A stretch of DNA of 64,000 bases from Euglena gracilis (taxonomy: Eukaryota > Euglenida > Euglenophyceae > Euglenales), in assembly GCA_039621445.1 (NCBI GenBank), contig CP154956.1, forward strand, positions 39,396,553 to 39,460,552, read 5' to 3'. The notes under the pieces are model-generated. The model made no database searches and was not told the origin of the DNA. It worked only from the letters and a program-made list of their open reading frames with translations. Shown here piece by piece: positions 54,755-64,000 of the stretch; the first letter of the stretch is position 1, and every line of letters begins with the position of its first letter. A program made the position numbers and the translations under genes.

Positions 54755-55711
54755 ATGGTAGCGTGCGCAGAGAAATTGACAACCGAGGATGAAACTATAT
54801 TCAACAATTCGTGGAGAGAACTATTATTCAACGAGGAAAATGTGGCGAAACTCTTGGTAGAATCCTCCCCGGAATCCCTGGTCGCCGTCATCGCGGCCGG
54901 GTAAAACTGGCTGGGAGGTGGATGGCACACGACGAAATGTGCACAGAAGGTCCACGAGCTGACACAGGTCGCGATGGTCTCCAGCCAAGTCGAAGAGTAC
55001 AGGAAAATTGTCCTTGGCTCTGTGGCGCTAGCAGGAAGTGTGGAAGTACCACTGATCAACTTGGGACAGACAGAAGCGGACGTGGCTGAGCGTTTGCGTT
55101 TCAAATTGGCTGAGTGTTGGCTGGAAAAGATTTCGAAGAAAGACAAGGGGATGACGCAGAGAGCGGAGCGGTCCGCGATGGAGGAGGACGCCGGAGAAGA
55201 CGAGGAAGACAACGACACCGACGAGGCGGATGAACGGCTCCCCTTGCAGGAGTTACTGGCGCCCCTGGCGCCAGAGCTGGCAACGTGCCTTCGGCAAGCC
55301 GAGAAAGGAGATCGACTAACGTGGAAAATGGTGTTGGGGGAGCCACCAAGGTATCAGGGGATAAAAGTAAGAGCGGAAGATAATAATCATGGGTCAGACG
55401 GAAAGGGGGCCTTGGACAAGCAGCTGAAAGCACTACAGCAAAAAATGCTGCACCTGGAGAGAATGGTGGCATCCCTGTATTGCAGTGTGGATATAGATTA
55501 TCAAATATTGGCACAACAACTGTTTTTTGCTGTAGCAGAGCTGGAACGTACGCTGCTGAAGGAGAGAAAGAAGTGCAGCATTCCTGGGGCAGTCCCAAGT
55601 ACAAGCAACGGGCTCTTCTCCAAGGAAGCATTTTGCATTCAAAAGGGGAAAACGGAAGCAAATTTTATTGTTACTCCCCCCACGGGCTTTTCGGGAGGAA
55701 AGCATAAGTAG
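54755..55711 (+). pseudogene. Element D: gag-like ORF with one stop
   Basis: One reading frame of about 318 codons from MVACAEKL, interrupted by TAA at 54902. Contains an acidic run (EEDAGEDEEDNDTDEADE), then a coiled-coil-like KQLKALQQKMLHLERMVASLY. No enzymatic motif; resembles a retroelement structural protein only in general character. Could also be an unrelated gene. Confidence 0.4.
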
Positions 55712-55980
55712 AAAAGGCGGGGTGGGACGTACACTTGGTAGCAGAATAGGTTTAACGGTCGAACGACCAAAGAAAAACTCAGAAAAAGGCGCCTAAGCAC
55801 GGGCGAGGTGTCTCAGGGGCACAAGTGGCTACAGCTGCATCACAACGCTACTGAGCCCCCACCTTTGCTTATTTTTTTGGGTCTTTTCACACAAATTTTT
55901 ACAATTTTTACAATTTTTGCGATTTTCACAAAAAATTTCCCAATTTTTCATCAGAAATGCAAGGTGCACATGCACACACT
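55712..55980. other. Non-coding, AT-rich stretch with repeated TTTTTACAATTTTT
   Basis: Precedes the hairpin array. Nothing else seen. Confidence 0.5.
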
Positions 55981-55989
55981 GGAAACGCA

Positions 55990-56605
55990 CCTATTAACTA
56001 TGCGTTGTTAATAGGTTCGCTTCGGGGACTACATAATGCAGATGAAGTCGCTACGGCGACAGGAAATTTTTCCTTACAAGGGGCGGATGCCCAAGTCGCT
56101 TTAGCGACATAAAATTTTTATCCACAAGGGGCGGATGCACGAGCCGCTTCTGCGGTGGAAAATTTTTCCATACAAGGGCGGACGCCCAGGCCGCTTCGGA
56201 GGTACCCCCCCCCCCCACAACTGGGTTTTCGAACCCAAACCGCATTAGCGGTGCCCCCCCCTACACCAAGCCGCTTCTGCGGTGCCACCCCCCCCTCCAA
56301 GGGTCTTCGGACCCAAGCCGCTTCGGCGGTACCCCCCCCCTCCAAGGGTCTTCGGACCCAAGCCGCTTCGGCGGTACCCTCCCCCCCTCCAAGGGTCTTC
56401 GGACCCAAGCCGCTTCGGCGGTGCCCCCCCCCCTCCAAGGGTCTTCGGATCCAAGCCGCTTCGGCGGTGCCCCCCCCCCCCTACAAGGGTCTACGGACCC
56501 AACCCGCATTCGCGGACCCACCGTTAAAACAGCCGCATTTGCGGTGCAACATAACCCTACAATGGATCTACGGACCCCCTCCGCTTCTGCGGAGTCTGAC
56601 TCACA
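55990..56605 (+). repeat. Tandem array of alternating tetraloop hairpins
   Basis: At least 15 short inverted repeats in a row. The regular core (56295-56470) repeats a 46-50-bp unit four times: CCAAGGGTCTTCGGACCC then AAGCCGCTTCGGCGGT, plus a C tract. Each unit gives two UUCG-capped hairpins, GGGUC(UUCG)GACCC and CCGC(UUCG)GCGG. Flanking copies vary: GTCGC(TACG)GCGAC, GTCGC(TTTA)GCGAC, GGGTT(TTCG)AACCC, CCGC(ATTA)GCGG, CCGC(ATTC)GCGG. The array opens with ACCTATTAAC/GTTAATAGGT. Stem changes are compensatory. Confidence 0.9.
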
Positions 56606-56646
56606 AGTGGGCAGAATGCCCGAACGGGACTGGCAATTAGTGCTTT

Positions 56647-57120
56647 TTGGCACCCAATTGCCTACAGAGCCCCTCCTTACGAGGACGGGTTGGAAACACC
56701 TTGTTTTTTCCAACCCCCCCGGCCCTACCACCGGTAAGCCCCATTCGGGACTTACCCCCCCCTGCACAACTGGGAGAAATCCCAGAACTACCTTGGTCCG
56801 CTGAAATGCGGTTGGTGGTCCCGGACACTGCCGGTGTCATTGTTCCCATGGACAATGACCCCGAGGAAGACCGGGATTCGTTCTCCAGTAATACCGTTGA
56901 GAGCGTAGTCGCAAATTTACCGGAGAACCACCAACTACAACAGCAATTTCGACACATCGAAGAATGTGTCCAAAATTGCGCTAAAACACTGAACCAAGTC
57001 CTACAATTTGATGAAGACAGTCACAAGGCCGTTTTCGGTAAGCTGGACTTCCTTTGGCAATATATTGTCGACTGTCGGGGGGCGTCCGACAGTCAAAAAT
57101 GGCAGGGCGGAAGCTTTTGA
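56647..57120 (+). CDS. Unassigned ORF after the hairpin array
   Basis: 157 codons, Pro-rich start then an acidic and helical part (QQQFRHIEECVQNCAKTLNQ). No family recognised. Could be a remnant structural ORF of element D or E. Confidence 0.35.
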   Translation: MAPNCLQSPSLRGRVGNTLFFPTPPALPPVSPIRDLPPPAQLGEIPELPWSAEMRLVVPDTAGVIVPMDNDPEEDRDSFSSNTVESVVANLPENHQLQQQFRHIEECVQNCAKTLNQVLQFDEDSHKAVFGKLDFLWQYIVDCRGASDSQKWQGGSF

Positions 57121-57399
57121 AAACACGGAATTTTTCCTTCCGCGCAGAACGCGCGATCTATAGGAAAAGCCTAATGTAAGGTTCTAAGTCAGCACAATTT
57201 GCTTCCGCACACTTTTGTGGGTTCCTTTGTTGCATACAATTGAGAATTGAAGTCCTCAAGAATTATTTCATTGAAGAATTGTCATTTTTGAGAATTTCAA
57301 GTTCAAAGGTCAGGTCCCACCTTTCCTCATTCACGGTGTGTCATTGTTGCCTTTTGACCACCATTTCAGTGAACAAAACACCACCCTTATCTATTCTCA

Positions 57400-59745
57400 A
57401 TGTTTTGCGTGCCGGAAGAAAGGGGGAGTGAAATGGCCTCATGGGGATCAAAGTTTGGAGAAGCATTTTCATTGGAGCGGAATTTTGATTTTGTACAAGA
57501 TTTCCACGAAAAAGCTAATTCGATCCTACGCACCCCCCTCTGGTCGGGGGGTATACCAGTGGGCGAAACGGGGGGTGGCCTGAGCCCTCCACCACCCGGA
57601 AAAACACTGGGCCCTGGCCAGGGAACGGCAGCCCCAGGGGTGGGTGACGGGCAGGAGTCAGCCGGCCAGGGGGCTGGGGTTTTCTGTCCGACACCCGCAG
57701 GGGGGGCGCCCGGGGTAGACATGGTACGCAGAGGAGTTTTTGCCAACCCTGTTGACAAAAAATTTTCAGCCCAGAAAATACGGACAATTTTGATGGCACA
57801 GCCAGCAGTAATCTTGCTGAAGATTTAAACATGATTACAGAGACAGGTTCTGTTGCTCATACCAACAGAATCTGTGGAAATGTTGGAAGTTGAAGCCCTC
57901 GGCTAAACATGGTTAACAGAGGCAGCTTCAACTCTGTTGGTGAAAGAATTTTCGAAATCGGCAAACCTGAATTCTTCTGAATCTGTGGAAATCAGCAATT
58001 TTTAATCACAGTCTGGTTCTGATACGTGTTCAGAAATTTCAAACTCAGACTTTTCAGGTGGGAACCCAGAAAATGTGTTTGGAATTAACATGATAACGGC
58101 CAGTCCCCATGAATCACAGGGGGGGGGATGAAAATCAGTTGGTACAATGGACGGGTTCACCCCCCCAGTATCAAAGCGACAGTGAAATTGACAGTGACAG
58201 GGGGTCGGGACCCAGCCAGTTTGAAGAAACAGAACAAATTTTGGTGGCTGCAGGTTGGATACCCCCCAGGTTTCAGATTTTTGATCCAAATCAGTTTCCA
58301 AATTTTGGAGCCGAAATACCCCAGATTGAGGGGGTAACTCCAATTTTATTGTTGGAAGACAGGGGGACAGCCAGCCACAGCGAAATAACTGTCGATGGGC
58401 AGACATTTTTTTCGGAATCGACCAGAATGTATTCTGAATGAAAATTTTCTGGGGTGAAATCTGCAAATCTGGGTTGCACTGCATCATCATCGGGGGTGTT
58501 AAATCTGGCAGCATCAAAAACCCAGGTGGAGGAGGACGAAGAAATGGAACCCCAGCCACCTGATTTAGGAGTTCAGGTGGGGGGGCTGACTTTTCAGATT
58601 GGGACGCATGGGATAATTGGGCCCAGGGGGTGGACTGCCAATTGGCTGAGCTGAACCGAAGTTTAACTTACTGGGAAAGTATTATACCCCCCCAGGTGGT
58701 TGTGGAAAATCGGCTGGAAAGTTTTGAGCAAGAATTGGGTGAAAAAAATTCTCGAGCAAAGGCTGAACTTTTACAGTTTATTCAGCAAAATGTGGAACAG
58801 CGAAACACTGAAATTTGCAACTAGTTTGAACAGCAAAAACAGAAAACTCAGGAGGAAATTCAGCAGTCAGTCAGCCATTTTATTTCACAGTGCCAGCAAG
58901 GGGGGAATGCGGTGGAAAATATTGCCAACTGCCACAAACAACTTTTGTCAATCGAAATTGAAAGACAGGTTGAAGGAAAATCCCAGATTTTTGAGAAATC
59001 TGTGAAAGATTACTTGGATGGGCAGTTGAGCGAAATTTTGAAAAGGGAAAAGGAAATTGAAGCCAGATTTTCAGGTCTTTTTGACCAAGTTGGGATTTGT
59101 TCTCGGGCTGTGGGAGAAAACAAATTGGAGTTGCAAAAAGAAATTTCTGCGCTTCAGAATGCAAACCGTGAGCTGTGCTCTGGGGTAAACGAACGATTCA
59201 CTGAAATTGCTGCTGGGCTGAAAACTGTTGGGGAGGAGTCTAAGACAAATTTTGGAAGACTAATAAGTGAAATGCAGCAGCGATTTCAGACAGTGAATCA
59301 GGAGAGCAAAGCTCTGGGGGACAGATTGGCTGGGATCGAGAAATTTCTGGGCAGCCAGGAGGTGCCTTGGGACAAAGTTGTTGAAATGATGGGGAAAACA
59401 GAAGAAACGATACAAATTCAGGTTCGGAGGGAAATGGCAGCTCAGGTCAGAAAAATGATGGAAATCATGATGACCCAAATGATGGAGGAAAAAATGAGAC
59501 AAGTGCAAAAAGAAGAACATTTTGACAAGCTGCGAAATGACATGGAAAATTGCATGAAACAGCAGTTTTGTGCGATTTTGGGCAAAATTCAAACAGATTT
59601 TTCAAAGGAAAAAAGCCATAGGGAGGTTGTCCAAAATCTGTGCAACAATTTTGAGGCACGGTTGAAGGCCATTGAAGGGAGGGTGCAACAAGTTTTGACT
59701 GAAACGGTTCAGCCCAAGGCATCTACGGTTACACAGGTGCACTAA
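57400..59745 (+). pseudogene. Element E: gag-like region, broken into pieces
   Basis: Fragments in frame: 57400-57828, 58109-58441, 58454-58654, 58630-58824, 58912-59745. The last 277 codons are strongly coiled-coil (repeated KEIEARF, RFTEIAAGLKTVGEE, Met/Lys/Glu-rich). Breaks seen: TGA at 58439, a one-base frame change at a G run near 58585, TAG at 58822. TAA at 59743 separates it from pol in the same frame, so readthrough is possible. No zinc knuckle. Confidence 0.6.
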
Positions 59746-59751
59746 GACAAG

Positions 59752-62700
59752 GTGCACAAGGTGAGAATGACGTTGCTTGGGGAGGAGAATAATGGGACAC
59801 CACCCGAATGTTTTGAGTATGAAGTGGAATTTTACGAAGCAAACATAAAAGTGGATGCCATTTTGTCATTCCCACGGCTTGCCCAAGCAAAACTTGGAGT
59901 TTTTCCACATCACCGAGCCTTGGTTTTGGAAACCCCCGAGCTCACATTTTTGTTTGGTGTGCGTGATTTCAGAAAACGGCGTCATTCAAACACTTCCAAA
60001 ATTGTGCCCCAAGAGGGAGGCACGGCCCATTTGCACAAATTCGGTTTCCAACTACCTTTGAGTGGGTTTGATCAAAGAAGTCGCTTTTTGGATGACCGAA
60101 CCCTGAAATTTTTGCACAAAAATTTGAACGTGTCCGAAGCAACCCCCCAACCCATCCGACGGATGATAATTGCAAGGGAGGGGGGGGATGCAAATAATGA
60201 AGAGGAGGAAGATAAGGATGAAGGCAAGTTAAGGCTATTAAGGGAGGAAATTCAACAAAAGTATGAAGGAACGGTTTTTAGGTCAACGGTATACCCGGAC
60301 CCACCCGTAAGGGGACCCTATGGGTATGCTTTTATACCTTTGAAGGAAGGAGCAACACCAACTCGACAAAAACCATTCTTCATGCACGGGGAACGAAAAG
60401 AAGCTTTGGAAAAAATCACTCAAGATTGGATCGATATGAAATTCATCGAGCCAGCCACAACAAAAAATTCAGAATGGCTCTCACAAACTTTCCCCGTGCC
60501 CAAAAAGTCTCCCGATTTTCCTTGGAGGGGGGTTGTTGACATGAGGGGACCCAATAGCCAAACCCGTAGGTGCAACTACCCTCTTCCGAAAATCGAGGAT
60601 ATCCTGGTGAAGCATGGTGGCAACCAAATGTTCTCCATTTTGGACTTAAAACAAGCATTCCACCAACAACCGCTTCACCCGGATAGCCGGCCAATAACTT
60701 GCTCCTTCACACCAAAGGGTCTCTACCAATGGAGGGTCAATGTAATGGGGTTAACTAACGCCTCACAACAATTTCAACAAATGATGGATGAGAGGCTAGC
60801 ACCCGTAAGGGACATAGCAACCCCATACATAGATGATATTTTGGTGGGGACAACCGTTGGGGAGGGGGAAGACCTCCTAGAGGCGCACAAACGGGATTTG
60901 TGCCGAGTTTTGGATTTGTTGGCCAAAGGATTTTTTGTGGTGGACCAAAAAAATGCAAAAATGTTCATTAAGGAAGTGGAATTTTGTGGCCAAATTTTGG
61001 GTCATGGTGCCCGATGGCCAGCACCGGGCAAACTTCGTGCCATTGAGAAATGGGAGGTTCCCACAACCATTACCGCATTAAGAGCTTTCCTTGGTTTTAC
61101 CAACTACTACAACGCATACATCCATATGTATGCTCAAATTGCCGCACCGTTGCAAGACAAATTGAAGGTGCCTAGGGATGTTGGCAAAAAAGGAAGCAAA
61201 AAAAAGAGTTGAATTTGGGGAGGGGGATCTCCAAGCATTTGAGGAGTTGAAGAAGCGTTTGTGCTCGGGCTTAATCCTTCAACGTTTAGACCCCGATAAA
61301 CCCTTTGTATTAAGGGTAGATGCAAGTGGGTACGCCGTGGGGACTAGAACAACTAAGGAAGGAAAGGGTAAGCCCACACCCCAAGACGTGATGGATAAGA
61401 AAACGGTGCCTATTGCCTTCATGTCCCGAAAACTTACCGTGGGGCAAAGGAAATGGACCCCCCGGGAGTTGGAGACTTATGCCATAATTTTGGCTCTCCA
61501 AAAATGGGAAAGTTGGATCGGTCTTCAACCCGTTTTGGTGTTGACCGACCACCAAAGTTTGGAGGCATGGTCAAAAGAGGTGCTCGATACCCCCATTGTT
61601 CCGGTGGGTAGGAGGGCACGGTGGCACCAGATTTTTTCAAAATATGATTTGACAGGGGAGTACATACCGGGTAAAGAAAACACAATTGCCGACATTTTGA
61701 ATCGGTGGGCTTACCCGACCTCACAAGCATTAAGGGACGTAAGTAAACACGGTTCAGCCGAGGATAAGGAAGAAATGGAGGAACTCATAAGGGAGGAAAG
61801 GGACGACGAAAGAAGTTGTTTGTGGATTAGAGTGAAAAATCAGCCCAACAACCGTAACACGTGGATTAGAGGGGTGATAACCCGTAGCGGGAAATTGGTG
61901 GAACCAAAAGATTCTATGGATAGCATGCAAGAGAAGGGAACCGAGGGTGTAGTAAATCCGGGAGGCATAGACACCACCGTTGACACACACTCACAAGGGC
62001 CCAGGTCAAAGGGGAAAAAGTATAAAAAGTTGAGAGTAACTTTTTGGGATGGAGTGGACCCCGCGGGTAATTTGGTGACCAACCCAAAGCTTTCATCCAA
62101 TTAGTTGCCGAGGGGGGGAACGGGAGAGGGTGCGGCTGCGCCAACTCCAAGTGTAACCCCTAAGGAAACAAAATCGGTTTGGGAGCAAGATTGGGTGGTT
62201 GCATACACTTTGTGTCCCACGTGGAAAATGATTTGGCAAGCAACACAAGAAATTGGTGAGTGGCCTAAGGGGGTGAAAGTCCACAAAAACCAAATGTTTC
62301 GAGAGGAGAAGTTGTGCATTCCACTAAGTTTTCAAGAAATGATCATCCTTGAAAACCACAAATTTCTTGGACACGTTGGTCCGGAAAAGGTGTGGAGGCA
62401 CGTCAATTTGAGGTATGCATGGGCTGATGAAAAGAAGGCGAAAGTTTTCACGGACAGTTGTAGCAAAAATTGCACAACATGTCAAGCGAGCTCGAGGGGG
62501 GAGACATTGAAAGGCCCCATTGACTCAACACCCATACCACCCGCACCCATGGTAAGTGTGGCTATAGATCTTTTCAAAATGCTGAAGGTGTTGTACGAGG
62601 GGGGAGTACAACACAATGGCTGTTTGCGTGGACCAACATTCCGGTTGGATTGTAGCCATACCGTGTTTTGATAAGTGATTAACCTTTGCAAAATTGGCCA

Positions 62701-63653
62701 AGGAAATGCTTAAAGCCCAATGGAAACCCTTTGGAGTCCCGTCAATAATTTCAAGGGACCAAGGGAGCCATTTTGTCAACACATGGTGGCAAACCATGTG
62801 TTCTCTCATGGGAATTCGACAAGCATTTTCCCAAGCAAACCACCACCAAGCAAATGGGAGGGTGGAGAGAGCCGGTCAACAAGTTATGGAAATCCTCCGA
62901 AAGTTGTTTGTGGAGGATAAAATGAATTGGGTGGAAGCACTTCCCCAAGTTTTGGATCGCATTCATGACACCAAGGGGGAGAGTGGTTTTAGTCCTTACG
63001 AAATTTTGTTTGGAAAGGATAGACCCATTGGGGGAATACCCTATCAAACACCAAAGGAGTGTGAGGACGCTCAAAGTTTTTTTCGTCGAATAAAGGAGGT
63101 GGATGAGAAGGTTGCTAAGGTTCTCAACCACGCACATTGGGTTCAAGCGAGTTGGGTCAACCAAGGGAGGAGGGAGTTGGTACCCTTAAAATTGGGAACC
63201 CAAGTGTGGTATAGGAGACCCGAAGGATCCGGAGAAAAATTGGATTCCAGATGGATTGGACCTGGGATTATTAAAGCCCGGGAGGGGGAGAGGAGTTACG
63301 TCATTGAAATAAAACCCGGGATGGAAATGAAGGTTCATCGTAGTTTCCTTAAGGAGTACAAAGAGCCTGAAGTTTTTGGTGAGGGGGTGCCTTTGGTCTT
63401 TTTCAAGAGGACCGAAAAAGAAGAGGAAGCAATGCCTGATGAGTGGGAGGTGGAAAACATTCTGAAACACCGAAAGAAGGGGGGAGCCAGGGAATTCCTC
63501 ACGAAATGGGTTGGTTACAACGAGGGGGAGGAAACTTGGGAGCCGGTGGGAAATTTCATACACCGATTTAGTGAGGAGTTGGTGAGGTATTGCACGAAGA
63601 AAAACCTAGGGGTCGATTTGATGTCCGAATTGAAAAAATCTTTGAAACCCTAG
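59752..63653 (+). pseudogene. Element E: Ty3/gypsy chromovirus pol, near-complete but broken
   Basis: Protease-like tail (AKLGVFPHHRALVLE); reverse transcriptase (about 60330-61100) with GVVDMRGPN, SILDLKQAFHQ and catalytic YIDDILVG; RNase H (61250-61700) with LRVDASGYAVG, RELETYA and LTDHQSLE; integrase (62320-63250) with H.H..C..C (ENHKFLGHVG, CSKNCTTC), catalytic AIDLFKM, SRDQGSHF and RVERAG; chromodomain (63434-63570) with WEVENILKHRK and FLTKWVGYNEGEETWEP. Breaks: frame change in an A8 run near 61196, TAG 62102, frame change in a G run near 62600, TGA 62676. All catalytic acids are present. No LTR pair or primer-binding site found by eye. Confidence 0.88.
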
Positions 63654-64000
63654 TGAGCCGAAAGTTGAAGGCTCGGTCCATTTTGCTTTTTGAGCGGGGA
63701 GACCAAATGTTTGAGGCTCTTGCTTTGAGTTGGGCCAAGTGCTGTTTCGGCGAGTTGTTTGTCTGCTTGTGCATTGCTTATGTGCATCATACCTTTTGTT
63801 TTTGACTCCATGATTCTCATATGTTTTGATTTTTCGAGCATGTGATGAATTTGATCTTTCTCTCTCTCTCTCTCTCCATCTCCTTCTCTCTCCATGCATA
63901 TTTTGTGCTTGCTCTTCTCTTTCGCTTTGCTCTCACAGGTTTTGAGGACTTGGAGGCTCCAAGCACACCCAAGGGAGCCCCAAGGGAAAAGTGCGAGCGC
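63654..64000 (+). other. Element E 3' flank, probably start of the 3' LTR
   Basis: Non-coding; a (TC)n tract at 63859-63875. The window ends before a terminal repeat can be confirmed. Confidence 0.35.

Noticed and set aside
56155-56640. 161-codon Pro-rich frame over the hairpin array
   Set aside because: The 46-50-bp units are not multiples of three and several frames are open on both strands; the hairpin symmetry explains the peptide repeats.

Overview
This window looks like nuclear DNA of a euglenid flagellate (Euglena-like). The main evidence is intron structure. A helicase gene read on the minus strand, whose exons I resolved by hand, mixes ordinary GT-AG introns with 'nonconventional' introns. 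The latter lack GT-AG, carry CAG near position +4 and CTG near -8, and have ends that base-pair; this signature is known from euglenids. No tools were run: exon borders come from keeping the reading frame and from remembered alignment to the protein families.

Layout. (1) 143-11461, minus: an MTR4/MTREX-type RNA-exosome helicase, 16 exons and 741 codons, start codon present, C-terminus off the left edge. (2) About 14771-22217, minus: at least 11 exons of a protein built from tandem AIR9-type A9 (Ig-like) domains; a further exon may lie at 29.6 kb. (3) 22.9-29.6 kb and 37.5-41.5 kb: two huge TATG/TGTC microsatellites (about 6.7 and 4.0 kb). (4) 29.6-37.4 kb: mostly non-coding, with a 1.3-kb tandem duplication of a 67-bp-type minisatellite and two orphan plus-strand exon candidates. 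(5) 41.5-64 kb: decayed retroelements. A (plus) and B (minus) are related chromodomain elements that both carry a Pro-rich ORF after the chromodomain. C (minus) has a DIRS/Ngaro-like reverse transcriptase. D (plus) is a gag-like ORF followed by a tandem RNA-hairpin array. E (plus) is a gag-pol-chromodomain element.

The most interesting signal links introns and transposons. At least five short elements in introns or intron-like flanking DNA begin CAG and end CTG (one CAAGG/CCTTG), have T-rich inverted ends, and are flanked by 8-bp target duplications, two of them perfect. The nonconventional introns use the same CAG/CTG ends plus 3 nt on the left and 5 nt on the right, which is exactly one 8-bp duplication. 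Splicing at +4/-8 would therefore erase such an insertion and restore the original coding sequence. A second notable structure is the 56.0-56.6 kb array of alternating tetraloop hairpins with compensatory changes.
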